Source of the DNA: Chryseobacterium sp. JV274
Lineage (GTDB): Bacteria > Bacteroidota > Bacteroidia > Flavobacteriales > Weeksellaceae
DNA: 64,000 nucleotides
Assembly: GCF_903969135.1 (NCBI RefSeq)
Contig: NZ_LR824569.1
Location: 3,989,001-4,053,000 of the forward strand
Direction of reading: 5' to 3'
Shown: piece by piece, positions 50,061-58,360 of the stretch
Position numbering within the stretch: position 1 is the stretch's first letter
Layout of the letters: each line of letters begins with the position of its first letter
The notes under the pieces: generated by a model
Database searches by the model: none
What the model was told of the DNA's origin: nothing
The model's input: the letters and a program-made list of their open reading frames with translations, nothing else
Translations under genes and position numbers: made by a program

Positions 50061-50996
50061 TTAAATAAATGAAATATTTATAGATCCTGATATGCTCTCA
50101 TCTGTATAAACTACAAGTTCTTTTTCCTTTGTTCTTAGCTTATTCCAATAATAGTTTCCTGCAAATCTGCTTTCCAGAACTTCGGCTTCGAGGCCGGATT
50201 CTGTAATTTTGATTTCTTTGGGATAATAAGAGAATTTGGGAAGCTGGAAGTCTTCAGCCTCGTTTTCACTGAAAATATTCACTTCTCCGAATAATTTTGC
50301 AACATAAGAGTTGTAAGGGTGTCTGTAGGTCTCTTCCGGACTGTCATTCTGAATTAGTCTTCCGTCCTGAAGAATAACAATCTGATCCAGCCACGGCATA
50401 ATCTCCTGAAGTTCGTGAGTAGAGATAATTAAAGAAACTCCATGCTGCTTTACATATCTGAAAAGTCTTTCTCGAAGCTCAATTTTTCTCGGAAAATCCA
50501 GATTACTGAATGGTTCGTCTAAAATCAGGAGCTTTGGAAGTACAGACAATGCTCTGGCAATGGCCACTCTCTGCTGTTGTCCACCACTTAAATATTTGGG
50601 AAGTACGTTCGCAAATTCCTGAAGACCCACCACTTCCAGAAGTTCCGTTACGGTTTCTTTTTTTTGTTTTAAATTGATATTAGAAATAAACTTTCCTACG
50701 TTTTCGGCAACTGTAGCATAAGGCATAAGATCAAAATTCTGTGCTACGAATTTCATTTCCGGTTCCCCGGGAACAAGATTTCCTTTCGGTCCCAAAAGCT
50801 TTGTTCCGTTAAAAATAATTTCTCCACTTTCCCAATCAAGAAGACCATAAATAAGATTGAGAAGAGTGGATTTTCCGCATCCGCTTTCTCCTGCAAGAGC
50901 TATAATTCTGTTTTCTTCAAACCTTAGATTAAGGTTCTGAAACAGGGGATTTTCTTTGTTATGAGAGAAAAATAAATTGTTTATTTCTAATAGCAT
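50061..50996 (-). CDS. ABC transporter ATP-binding protein
   Basis: A 311-aa nucleotide-binding subunit. Walker A AGESGCGKSTLL (residues 36-47), Q-loop FVAQNFDLMPYATVAENVGKF near 84-104, signature LSGGQQQRVAIARAL near 135-150, Walker B LLILDEPFSNLD near 156-167 and switch His in ISTHELQE near 190. The C-terminal ~80 residues form a beta-rich extension similar to the TOBE domain of MalK/PotA-type importers. No permease or binding-protein gene is near, so its membrane partner is elsewhere. Substrate unknown. It diverges from the YceI lipoprotein gene with 75 bp between the starts. Confidence 0.9.
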   Translation of the reverse strand: MLLEINNLFFSHNKENPLFQNLNLRFEENRIIALAGESGCGKSTLLNLIYGLLDWESGEIIFNGTKLLGPKGNLVPGEPEMKFVAQNFDLMPYATVAENVGKFISNINLKQKKETVTELLEVVGLQEFANVLPKYLSGGQQQRVAIARALSVLPKLLILDEPFSNLDFPRKIELRERLFRYVKQHGVSLIISTHELQEIMPWLDQIVILQDGRLIQNDSPEETYRHPYNSYVAKLFGEVNIFSENEAEDFQLPKFSYYPKEIKITESGLEAEVLESRFAGNYYWNKLRTKEKELVVYTDESISGSINISFI

Positions 50997-51071
50997 ATTA
51001 CAAATGTAAGGTTTTTATGAAAACATAATTTTTTTTATTATATTAGCGGAACTAATAAAAATAAATCAAAA

Positions 51072-51731
51072 ATGAGAAAAAAACTGTTTTCGATAGCGAT
51101 TCCTGCTTTATTCGTTGCTGCTGTAATGGTTTCTTGTAAAAAAGATAAACCGCTTACCAGTGAGAGTAATGAGGTGACGACTACCAAAGAAGGTAGCCAG
51201 TTCACTTTGGATACGCTAAACAGTAAAGTTGAATGGAAGGGATATAAAGTTTTTAAATCTGAGAATACAAGTCATTTTGGAACAATCAGGTTTGAAAGCG
51301 GAGATGTGACAGTGAAAGACGGAAAACTGGAAAGCGGAAAATTCGTTGCTGATATGAACTCATTAACTTCTGTGGATTTGAAAGACAGTCCGGAAGATAT
51401 GGGAAAATTAAATGGCCACCTGAAGAGCGGCGATTTCTTTGAAGTTGAAAAATTTCCAACGGCTTCTTATGAAATTACAAAAGTTACTCCGGCTACAGAA
51501 GGTGATTATAATACTCTTTTGGATGGTAATTTAACAATTAAAGGAATTACAAAATCCGTTCAGTTTAAGGCTAATGTTTCTGTAAAAGACGGAGTGGTAA
51601 GTGTAGCTACTGAACCAAAGGATATCAAAAGAGAAGAGTTTGGGGTGAAGTTCCAGGCTCCTGCTGAAAACGGTGTGATTAAAGACGAGGTGACTCTTCA
51701 GATCAACGTTAAAGCTTTAGAAAAGAAATAA
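51072..51731 (+). CDS. YceI-family lipoprotein
   Basis: A 219-aa lipoprotein. Signal peptide with lipobox MVSC at Cys 22 (PALFVAAVMVSCKKDKP), then a linker and the YceI lipocalin-like barrel: TLDTLNSKVEWKGYKVFKSENTSHFGTIRFESGDV near residues 50-80, LTSVDLKDSPEDMGKLNGHLKSGDFFEVEKFPTASYEITKV near 99-140 and LTIKGITKSVQFKANVSV near 158-175. YceI proteins bind long hydrophobic molecules such as isoprenoid quinones in the periplasm. Monocistronic. Confidence 0.92.
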   Translation: MRKKLFSIAIPALFVAAVMVSCKKDKPLTSESNEVTTTKEGSQFTLDTLNSKVEWKGYKVFKSENTSHFGTIRFESGDVTVKDGKLESGKFVADMNSLTSVDLKDSPEDMGKLNGHLKSGDFFEVEKFPTASYEITKVTPATEGDYNTLLDGNLTIKGITKSVQFKANVSVKDGVVSVATEPKDIKREEFGVKFQAPAENGVIKDEVTLQINVKALEKK

Positions 51732-51824
51732 TTTTTTTATTTAAGTGAAATAAGTGATTGAAGTCTGCCTCCCGAAAAAGAGGCAGATTTTTTTTTGACG
51801 GACTTATTATTCAACTTAAAATCG

Positions 51825-51832
51825 TATTTTTG
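51825..51832 (+). promoter_or_regulatory. -7 element (TATTTTTG) for pheS
   Basis: Exact TAnnTTTG match 25 bp before the ATG at 51858. Confidence 0.5.
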
Positions 51833-51857
51833 CAAAACATTTTGAAAGGGTAAAATA

Positions 51858-52868
51858 ATGATAGAAAAGATAGAAGAACTACTGATCGAAGTAAACGGCT
51901 TCAATGCTACCTCTAGGGAAGATATCGAAAACTTCCGAATCAAGTACAACGGTAAAAAAGGGGTTCTTAATGATTTTTACGAAACATTAAAAGAAGTTCC
52001 TAACGACCAGAAGAAAGATTTCGGACAGAAGATCAATACTTTGAAACAGGCAGTTGCTGTAAAATTGGAAGATTTGAAAAATTCTTCTGAATCTTCTGTT
52101 GTCGTAGAAAAAGAAGATCTTACAAGACCTGAATTTCCATTGGAATTGGGTTCAAGACACCCAATTAATCTGGTAAAAAACAGAATTATTGAAATCTTTA
52201 AATCTATTGGTTTTGCAGTAGCAGACGGACCAGAGATTGAAGATGACTGGCATAACTTTACGGCACTTAATCTTCCGGAATATCACCCGGCAAGAGATAT
52301 GCAGGATACATTCTTTATTGAGCAGAATCCTGATATTCTTTTGAGAACACATACATCTTCTGTACAAACTCGTTTTATGGAAGAAAATCAGCCTCCAATC
52401 AGGATTTTATCTCCGGGAAGAGTTTTCAGAAATGAAGCCATCTCTTCACGTTCTCACTGTATCTTCCACCAGATTGAGGGATTATATATTGATGAGAATG
52501 TAAGTTTTGCAGATTTAAAGCAAACAATCCAGTTCTTTACTACTGAACTTTTCGGAAAATCTAAGATCAGAATGAGACCTTCTTTCTTCCCGTTCACTGA
52601 GCCGAGTGCTGAAATTGATGTGTATTGGGGATTAAACTCTGAAACAGATTACAGAATTACAAAAGGAACAGGATGGCTGGAGATCATGGGATGTGGAATG
52701 GTAGACCCTGCCGTACTGAAAAATGTGAATATCGATTCTGAGAAATATTCAGGATATGCATTCGGAATGGGAATTGAAAGAATTACAATGCTTCTTTACC
52801 AGATGAGTGACATCAGAATGTTCTTTGAAAATGATATCAGAACACTCGAACAGTTCAAAACACTATAA
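51858..52868 (+). CDS. pheS: phenylalanine--tRNA ligase alpha subunit
   Basis: A 336-aa class II synthetase subunit that charges tRNA-Phe together with PheT. The N-terminal coiled coil spans about residues 1-85. The catalytic part shows motif 2 (TSSVQTRFMEENQPPIRILSPGRVFRNEAISSRSHCIFHQIEGLYID, near 173-215) and motif 3 (GYAFGMGIERITMLLY, near 298-313). Length is typical. pheT is not adjacent, as is usual in Bacteroidota where the two genes are unlinked. Followed by a palindromic terminator. Confidence 0.96.
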   Translation: MIEKIEELLIEVNGFNATSREDIENFRIKYNGKKGVLNDFYETLKEVPNDQKKDFGQKINTLKQAVAVKLEDLKNSSESSVVVEKEDLTRPEFPLELGSRHPINLVKNRIIEIFKSIGFAVADGPEIEDDWHNFTALNLPEYHPARDMQDTFFIEQNPDILLRTHTSSVQTRFMEENQPPIRILSPGRVFRNEAISSRSHCIFHQIEGLYIDENVSFADLKQTIQFFTTELFGKSKIRMRPSFFPFTEPSAEIDVYWGLNSETDYRITKGTGWLEIMGCGMVDPAVLKNVNIDSEKYSGYAFGMGIERITMLLYQMSDIRMFFENDIRTLEQFKTL

Positions 52869-52874
52869 AAAATC

Positions 52875-52898
52875 AAACCTCCGGAGCTCCGGAGGTTT
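52875..52898 (+). terminator. terminator of pheS
   Basis: A 24-bp perfect palindrome AAACCTCCGGAG/CTCCGGAGGTTT followed by TTTTTGTTTTT. Confidence 0.9.
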
Positions 52899-53105
52899 TT
52901 TGTTTTTAATTACTGACCTAAGAAACAAAACGTAATTAAAAACTGATCTTATTGAAAAATTTACACGTGTCTGTCTCTTATATCTATACTTCGGTTCGGA
53001 TCCGCTTGGTACCTCAATGGAAGTATTGACATGCTGCAGCTCTTTTATCTGCCTCTATTATTAAGACAATCCGTGTTAAGGATATATTACATCAGCAATA
53101 AAAAA
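52899..53105. other. intergenic region with odd composition, no gene seen
   Basis: Between the convergent pheS and DUF3108 genes. At 52971-52982 there is CTGTCTCTTATA, and the 60 bp that follow carry GGATCC, GGTACC and CTGCAG sites close together with more C and G than neighbouring gaps. No frame is coding. Confidence 0.4.
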
Positions 53106-53126
53106 AGCCTGTAAAATTTACAGGCT
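53106..53126. terminator. terminator of the DUF3108 gene
   Basis: Stem AGCCTGTAAA/TTTACAGGCT around one base; on the minus strand it is followed by a run of T residues. Confidence 0.7.
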
Positions 53127-53149
53127 GTATCTTTAAAAACTTACAATTG

Positions 53150-53920
53150 TTATTTGCTGAACTTTAAAGGATATTTTACGTTTTTGTAATCATCAATACT
53201 GGCTTTCAGTGAACCTACTGCCAGTTCGGCTTTCAACAGCATCGGAATATGATTGGCATCATTGGAAACCCACATAGTTACGCCTTCTTTTTCTTTAAAT
53301 ACTCTTCCGCTTTTTACAGATGGAATAATCTTTAAACAATTGATGGTACCGAATTTTGTCTTTAAATTTTCTGTTCCTGTTACTTTTAACTGAAATGGAA
53401 ACATCTCGTCATCAATCCATACATTCATATTGATGATGGTTCCCACCTTCAATTCATCCGGGCCTTTACTCCTTAAATAGTAAAAACATGAAAGCATATC
53501 CTGAACCCCTTTTACTGATTTTAGAACCTTAGAGCCATTGGCAGGAGTTTTTTTATCTGTTAAAATTAATGTATTATTATCGTGATTAAAAACCGTTTCA
53601 AAATGCTGGCGATAGCTTCCTTCACGTACATTTCTGACGTAGAAACTTGGTAATCCTGTTTGGGTATTGATGAAACTTTCATATAAATCTTCCACCTTGA
53701 AGAATGCTTTTACGGCGCCGGTAGTCTGTCCTGTTCCTTTTACATACAGATGGGGAATCCCTTTGTAATTGGTCTGTTTTGTAGTAAGGTTCGCTGTTCC
53801 TGCGTTAAGGAAGCCGTAATGTATTCTGAGAGTGATAGATTCTCCGTCCGCGATGTTATCAATCTGGGCTGAGCCTAAAAAGAATATAAATACTGCAAAA
53901 AGGTTTAAAATTTTCTTCAT
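53150..53920 (-). CDS. DUF3108 secreted protein
   Basis: A 256-aa exported protein with signal peptide (MKKILNLFAVFIFFLGSAQ). The rest fits DUF3108: GESITLRIHYGFLNAGTANLTT near residue 27-48, FFKVEDLYESFINTQTGLPSFYVRNVREGSYRQ near 72-105, KSVKGVQDMLSCFYYLRS near 133-151 and VTMWVSNDANHIPMLLKAELAVGSLKASI near 217-246. The family forms a half-barrel that may bind lipids in the periplasm, similar in shape to LolA; function is not established. It is divergent from the FNR gene. Confidence 0.87.
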   Translation of the reverse strand: MKKILNLFAVFIFFLGSAQIDNIADGESITLRIHYGFLNAGTANLTTKQTNYKGIPHLYVKGTGQTTGAVKAFFKVEDLYESFINTQTGLPSFYVRNVREGSYRQHFETVFNHDNNTLILTDKKTPANGSKVLKSVKGVQDMLSCFYYLRSKGPDELKVGTIINMNVWIDDEMFPFQLKVTGTENLKTKFGTINCLKIIPSVKSGRVFKEKEGVTMWVSNDANHIPMLLKAELAVGSLKASIDDYKNVKYPLKFSK

Positions 53921-54031
53921 AACAAGACATTTACAAAAACATTGCCAAATTTAAAATCTTAAATGATAGATATTTGACAAATCTCAGGTTTTTATTTAGA
54001 ATCAATTAAATATGCTTCGCATTAAAATTAG

Positions 54032-54039
54032 TAAATTTG
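54032..54039 (+). promoter_or_regulatory. -7 element (TAAATTTG) for the FNR/ferredoxin operon
   Basis: Exact TAnnTTTG match 34 bp before ATG 54074. Confidence 0.5.
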
Positions 54040-54073
54040 CAGTTACATGTATAATTAAATTATCTTAAATATT

Positions 54074-55129
54074 ATGATAACCACTGATATATTGATCATA
54101 GGTGCGGGACCTACAGGACTTTTTGCAGTTTTTGAAGCTGGTTTATTAAAAATGAAGTGCCATATTATTGATGCGCTTCCACAGCCGGGAGGGCAGTTGG
54201 CAGAACTGTATCCTAAAAAACCTATCTTCGATATTCCAGGTTATCCTTCAGTGAATGCTGGAGAATTGGTTGATAATTTGATGGAACAGATCAAGCAGTT
54301 TCAGCCTGGATTCACTTTGGGAGAAACCGCTGTTTCTTATACTAAAGTAGATGATGAATGGTTTGAAGTGATTACCAACAAAGGAACTGTTCACAGATGT
54401 AAAGCTATTGCCATTGCCGGTGGTTTAGGTACTTTTGAACCTAGAAAACCTACGATGGATAATATTGCAGATTACGAAGAAAAAGGCCTTGAGTACTTTG
54501 TGAAAGAACCTGAGCATTTCAGAAATAAAAAAGTAGTTATTGCCGGAGGTGGTGATTCTGCTCTTGACTGGAGTGTTTTCTTGTCAAATGTTGCAAGCGA
54601 AGTTACATTGATTCACAGAAGAAATGAATTCAGGGGCGCTTTGGATTCTGTAGAAAAAGTTCAGGACCTGAAGAATCAAGGGAAGATTAAATTAATCACT
54701 CCAGCAGAAGTTACAGCTATTAAAGGTGACGGAAAAGTAGAAGCGATCACGGTACAGGTTGACGGTCAAGAAGCTTATGATATTGAAACAGATTATTTTA
54801 TTCCATTATTCGGATTGACTCCAAAACTAGGAGAGATCGGAAACTGGGGATTAAATATCGAGAAGAATGCAATCGTAGTAAATAACGCTTTAGATTACCA
54901 GACGAACATTGACGGAATCTATGCAATTGGAGATATCAACACCTATCCTGGAAAACTGAAGTTGATCCTTTGTGGTTTCCACGAAGCTACTTTGATGTGT
55001 CAGAGTGTTTACAACAGACTGAATCCTGGTAAAAAATTCGTATTAAAATATACAACGGTAAGTGGTGTTGACGGATTCGACGGAAGCCGTAAAGAAGCAG
55101 AGAAGGCAGTTGTGAAAAAAATTGACTAA
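54074..55129 (+). CDS. ferredoxin--NADP+ reductase (thioredoxin reductase-like)
   Basis: A 351-aa flavoprotein that exchanges electrons between NADPH and ferredoxin. FAD-binding LIIGAGPTGLFAVFEAG at residues 7-23, the PGGQLAELYP loop, an NADPH-binding KKVVIAGGGDSALDWSVFLS near 155-174 and GIYAIGDINTYPGKLKLILCGFHEA near 281-305 define the YumC/ONFR type. The CxxC redox pair of thioredoxin reductase is missing. The ferredoxin gene follows after 12 bp in the same operon, naming its partner. Confidence 0.93.
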   Translation: MITTDILIIGAGPTGLFAVFEAGLLKMKCHIIDALPQPGGQLAELYPKKPIFDIPGYPSVNAGELVDNLMEQIKQFQPGFTLGETAVSYTKVDDEWFEVITNKGTVHRCKAIAIAGGLGTFEPRKPTMDNIADYEEKGLEYFVKEPEHFRNKKVVIAGGGDSALDWSVFLSNVASEVTLIHRRNEFRGALDSVEKVQDLKNQGKIKLITPAEVTAIKGDGKVEAITVQVDGQEAYDIETDYFIPLFGLTPKLGEIGNWGLNIEKNAIVVNNALDYQTNIDGIYAIGDINTYPGKLKLILCGFHEATLMCQSVYNRLNPGKKFVLKYTTVSGVDGFDGSRKEAEKAVVKKID

Positions 55130-55141
55130 TTTTGCAGAATT

Positions 55142-55471
55142 ATGTCAGACGTTAATATTAAAATTACCGACAGAGAAGGGGTAACCCATGATGTCGTAGC
55201 TCCTACGGATATGTCCATGAACTTAATGGAAATTATCCGTTCCTATGAATTGGCAGAAGAAGGTACTATTGGTGTATGTGGAGGAATGGCGATGTGTGCT
55301 TCATGCCAGGTATATGTAATCAATGATCCTGGTCTGGAACCAATGGGAGATGAAGAAGATGCTATGTTGGGTGAAGCTTTCCATGTGAAAGAAAACAGCA
55401 GATTGGGATGCCAGCTACATATTGCCGATGCAATGGAAGGGCTCGAAGTGGAAATTGCTCCTTATCCTTAG
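55142..55471 (+). CDS. 2Fe-2S ferredoxin
   Basis: A 109-aa adrenodoxin-type ferredoxin. The four cluster ligands are C46, C52, C55 and C90 (VCGGMAMCASC ... LGC), the spacing of the vertebrate/ISC type, and DEEDAMLGEAFH lies in the acidic interaction helix. Its reductase is the gene just upstream. The pair may supply electrons to a cytochrome P450, biotin or Fe-S cluster system; no client is in the window. Confidence 0.93.
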   Translation: MSDVNIKITDREGVTHDVVAPTDMSMNLMEIIRSYELAEEGTIGVCGGMAMCASCQVYVINDPGLEPMGDEEDAMLGEAFHVKENSRLGCQLHIADAMEGLEVEIAPYP

Positions 55472-55495
55472 AAAATATTTTTTAATCTTAATAAG

Positions 55496-55524
55496 AAACC
55501 CGTCCGAATTTTTCGGACGGGTTT
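55496..55524. terminator. bidirectional terminator
   Basis: Twelve-bp stem AAACCCGTCCGA/TCGGACGGGTTT with a 5-nt loop; it closes the ferredoxin operon and the convergent LOG gene. Confidence 0.88.
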
Positions 55525-55547
55525 TTGTTTTTAAAAGAGTTTATTAT

Positions 55548-56129
55548 TTAAACTTCTTCCTTAGAAATCCACTTTCCAACCGTAGGAGCCTGATAATTTC
55601 TCATCTTTTCCAGTAAGTCATCTATAGTGTCGCTGATCAGCAGCATATCACTGTTTATCTGCTTCAAGAACCCTTTATCCACCATGGTTTGAACCAGTTT
55701 AATCAGATCATCATAAAAACCATCAATATTCAAAATTCCGATCGGTTTTTTGTGAAGCCCGAGCTGTGCCCATGTGATCATCTCAAAGAATTCTTCTAAT
55801 GTGCCGTAACCACCGGGAAGAACGATAACACCATCACAAAGTTCATTCATTTTGGTTTTTCTTTCGTGCATGGTTTCCACGATGATGAGTTCGGTCAGAT
55901 TTTTGTGAGCAATTTCTTTAGATTGTAGAAAGTGGGGAAGGACTCCAATGACGCTACCATTTTCACTCAATGCTCCGTCGGCAATCGTTCCCATCAAGCC
56001 AACATCAGCACCTCCATAAATAAGCTGTATATCATGTTTAGCCAAGGTTTGTCCAAGGAGAAATGCCTGTTCTTTGTAAATGTCATGCGAGCCGAAACTT
56101 GAGCCGCAGAATACGGTGATACTTTTCAT
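55548..56129 (-). CDS. LOG family protein (cytokinin riboside phosphoribohydrolase-like)
   Basis: A 193-aa protein starting at ATG 56129 (MKSITVFCGSSFGSH). The frame goes on 15 codons upstream, but these lie in an inverted repeat. The Rossmann-fold signature PGGYGTLEEFFEMITWAQLG (near residues 93-112) and the earlier LIYGGADVGLMG (near 40-51) are those of the LOG/lysine decarboxylase-like group, which hydrolyse nucleoside 5'-monophosphates to free base and ribose phosphate. It is not a lysine decarboxylase. Monocistronic. Confidence 0.92.
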   Translation of the reverse strand: MKSITVFCGSSFGSHDIYKEQAFLLGQTLAKHDIQLIYGGADVGLMGTIADGALSENGSVIGVLPHFLQSKEIAHKNLTELIIVETMHERKTKMNELCDGVIVLPGGYGTLEEFFEMITWAQLGLHKKPIGILNIDGFYDDLIKLVQTMVDKGFLKQINSDMLLISDTIDDLLEKMRNYQAPTVGKWISKEEV

Positions 56130-56153
56130 TGTATAAGGTTTTTTATGGTTTGG

Positions 56154-56244
56154 ATGCTTCGACAAGCTCAGCATGACATCTCTAATACTAACTTTTTTTT
56201 AGGTATAAATTTTTAGCTGTGTCATGCTGAGCTTGTCGAAGCAT
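56154..56244. repeat. 25-bp perfect inverted repeat, CTTCGACAAGCTCAGCATGAC type
   Basis: Arms 56154-56178 and 56220-56244 are perfect complements around a 41-bp AT-rich spacer. The arm contains GCTTCGACAAGCTCAGCATG, a word I recall as a common dispersed palindromic repeat unit in intergenic regions of many bacteria. Confidence 0.85.
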
Positions 56245-56317
56245 TTTTATTTCAATTAAAACTAAAAATATCCAAAATCATAAGACTTTGGATATTCAAT
56301 ATAGTAATTTTAATGTT

Positions 56318-57760
56318 CTATTTCTGAGGAATATTGGCTAAAATATCTTTCAGGAAACTCCAGAATTTCTGAGTTGAAGGAATGTTCGCTTTTTCATCAG
56401 GAGAGTGAGCCCCTCTGATCGTTGGTCCAAAGCTTACCATTTCCATTTCAGGATAGTTGGCTCCAATGATACCACATTCAAGACCTGCATGGCAAGCTAC
56501 TACATGAGGTTTTTCAGTGAACTTCTCAGTATAAAGTTTCTCCATCAGCTGTACGATCTCTGAACCTGGTTTTGGTTTCCATCCCGGGTACGAACCGCTG
56601 AATTCAACATTCATTCCAGCCAATTCTGCTACAGATTTCAATTGTTCTGCCACTGAATATTTTGAAGAATCTACAGAAGATCTTGTAAGGTTTAAAATCT
56701 TAAGTTCTCCAACTTTCAATTCTACTCTTGCTACGTTATTGGAAGCTTCTACAAGATCAGCCACATCCGGACTCATTCTGTATACTCCATTATGAAGAGC
56801 TTTTAGAGTAAGGATTACTTTTTTAGAATCTCCTTCTGAAATTGCTTTGTCAGAAGACGTGGAGTTCTCAATATTGATCTGAATTCCCGGCTCTACAGTC
56901 GCAAATTCTTCTAAAATATCTTTCTTAAGAATCGTTACGTTTTCTATAAATTCCTGAGCATTTCTCACAGAAATTAGAGCTACACCTTCTCTAGGAATTG
57001 CATTTCTCAGACCTCCGCTGTCGATAGAAACCAATTCAATATTCTGATTTTCTAAACCGCTGTAAAGAAGTCTACCCAAAATAATATTGGCATTTCCGAA
57101 ACCTTTATGAATATCCATTCCGGAGTGTCCACCCTGAAGACCTTTTACTTCAAGTCTTACAATTTGTCCTTTTGGAGCTTCTGCAGCATAGTTTTGAGTG
57201 ATAGTTACGTCAACACCTCCTGCACAGCCAATATCAATCTCATCATCCTCTTCAGTATCAAGATTCAATAGAATTTGTCCTGTCAGTTGCCCTGGCTTTA
57301 GTCCTAAAGCACCCGTCATTCCAGTCTCTTCATCAATAGTGAAAAGAGCCTCCAATGCAGGATGTGGAATATCTGAACTTTCAAGAATAGACATAATGGT
57401 TGCTACTCCTAAACCATTATCAGCTCCTAAAGTAGTTCCTTTTGCCTTTACCCAGTCACCGTCAATCTCCATTTTGATTCCTTCTGTTTCAAAATCGAAA
57501 TTAACATCGTTATTTTTCTGGCAAACCATATCAAGGTGCGATTGAAGCACGATAGATTTACGGTTTTCCATGCCAGCAGTGGCAGGTTTCTTAATAATAA
57601 CGTTTCCTACTTCATCTACCGTAGTTTCCAGTCCTAAATTTTCACCAAATCCCTTGATAAAAGCTATTACTTTTTCCTCCTTTTTTGAAGGTCTTGGAAC
57701 AGCATTTAATTTGGAGAAATTTTTCCAGATAATCTGCGGTTCTATATTAGATAATTCCAT
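56318..57760 (-). CDS. pepD: aminoacyl-histidine dipeptidase
   Basis: A 480-aa M20C-family dipeptidase (Xaa-His, carnosinase-like). Metal-site motifs: VLQSHLDMVCQKN near residues 75-87 (His ligand and catalytic Asp), GTTLGADNGLGVATIMSILE near 113-132 (bridging Asp), TIDEETGMTGALGL near 146-159 (catalytic Glu and Glu ligand), and NLDTEEDDEIDIGCAGGVD near 171-189. The C-terminal His ligand lies in GPTIRGAHSPDEKANI near 446-461. The lid domain in the middle (LEVKGLQGGHSGMDIHKGFGNAN) is conserved. Cytoplasmic, with no signal peptide. Confidence 0.95.
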   Translation of the reverse strand: MELSNIEPQIIWKNFSKLNAVPRPSKKEEKVIAFIKGFGENLGLETTVDEVGNVIIKKPATAGMENRKSIVLQSHLDMVCQKNNDVNFDFETEGIKMEIDGDWVKAKGTTLGADNGLGVATIMSILESSDIPHPALEALFTIDEETGMTGALGLKPGQLTGQILLNLDTEEDDEIDIGCAGGVDVTITQNYAAEAPKGQIVRLEVKGLQGGHSGMDIHKGFGNANIILGRLLYSGLENQNIELVSIDSGGLRNAIPREGVALISVRNAQEFIENVTILKKDILEEFATVEPGIQINIENSTSSDKAISEGDSKKVILTLKALHNGVYRMSPDVADLVEASNNVARVELKVGELKILNLTRSSVDSSKYSVAEQLKSVAELAGMNVEFSGSYPGWKPKPGSEIVQLMEKLYTEKFTEKPHVVACHAGLECGIIGANYPEMEMVSFGPTIRGAHSPDEKANIPSTQKFWSFLKDILANIPQK

Positions 57761-57776
57761 TGAATTTTATTTTTCT

Positions 57777-57784
57777 CAAATTTA
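57777..57784 (-). promoter_or_regulatory. -7 element (TAAATTTG) for pepD
   Basis: CAAATTTA on the plus strand, 16 bp before the pepD ATG. Confidence 0.5.
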
Positions 57785-57844
57785 CAAAATAAAAAATGCT
57801 TCCGTGAGATACAGAAGCATTTTTGTTGTATGATTTCGCTTTTA

Positions 57845-58336
57845 TTAACATCCACACTCTCCATAGATCGGAGTCGTAAATGTAGTTCCGTCTGGTTTCT
57901 CTATAGTCAGAGTCCCTTCAAACAGTAAAGCTTCTTCGCCTTTTATTTTTTTACCTTTTACGGAAATTTTGTAATCATCATTTTCTATTTCTTTGGTAAG
58001 CAGTTCATCTACCTCCATATCACTTGAAGAGATGAGATTCAGAGCCAGTCTTTTGCCATCCAGCATCATGTAAGCAGTTTTTCCGGCATCATCTGCGTAG
58101 ATGTATCTTTCATTTTCAAAATCAGTTTTGCTTATCGCAAAATAGCAGGAGCATTCTTTAATTTCTTTAGGAAACGGAATGGTTCCCACCAGAATATTTC
58201 CAGAAGATGTACCTGTTGAAGCAGAATCTTTTGCAATAGGTAAAGAATCGGCAGAAGGAGAACCTGAAACCGTTTCTTTTTCCTTTTTGCAAGCTACCAA
58301 TAGAAATGCGGAAAATAAAATGATTAAATATTTCAT
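57845..58336 (-). CDS. hypothetical lipoprotein
   Basis: A 163-aa lipoprotein. Signal peptide with lipobox LVAC (Cys 16; MKYLIILFSAFLLVACKKEKE), a Ser/Thr-rich linker, then a beta-rich domain (CSCYFAISKTDFENERYIYADDAGKTAYMMLDGKRLALNLI). Several cysteines occur: ECSCYF near residue 61 and a CGC end. Family unknown. It follows the LURP-one-like gene by 24 bp, so they may be co-transcribed. Codon use is like the neighbours. Confidence 0.78.
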   Translation of the reverse strand: MKYLIILFSAFLLVACKKEKETVSGSPSADSLPIAKDSASTGTSSGNILVGTIPFPKEIKECSCYFAISKTDFENERYIYADDAGKTAYMMLDGKRLALNLISSSDMEVDELLTKEIENDDYKISVKGKKIKGEEALLFEGTLTIEKPDGTTFTTPIYGECGC

Positions 58337-58360
58337 GTGTTTGTGGTTTTATTATTTTTC

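Noticed and set aside
56130..56174. Upstream extension of the LOG gene
   Set aside because: These codons come from one arm of an intergenic inverted repeat; the family normally starts at MKSITVFCGSS.
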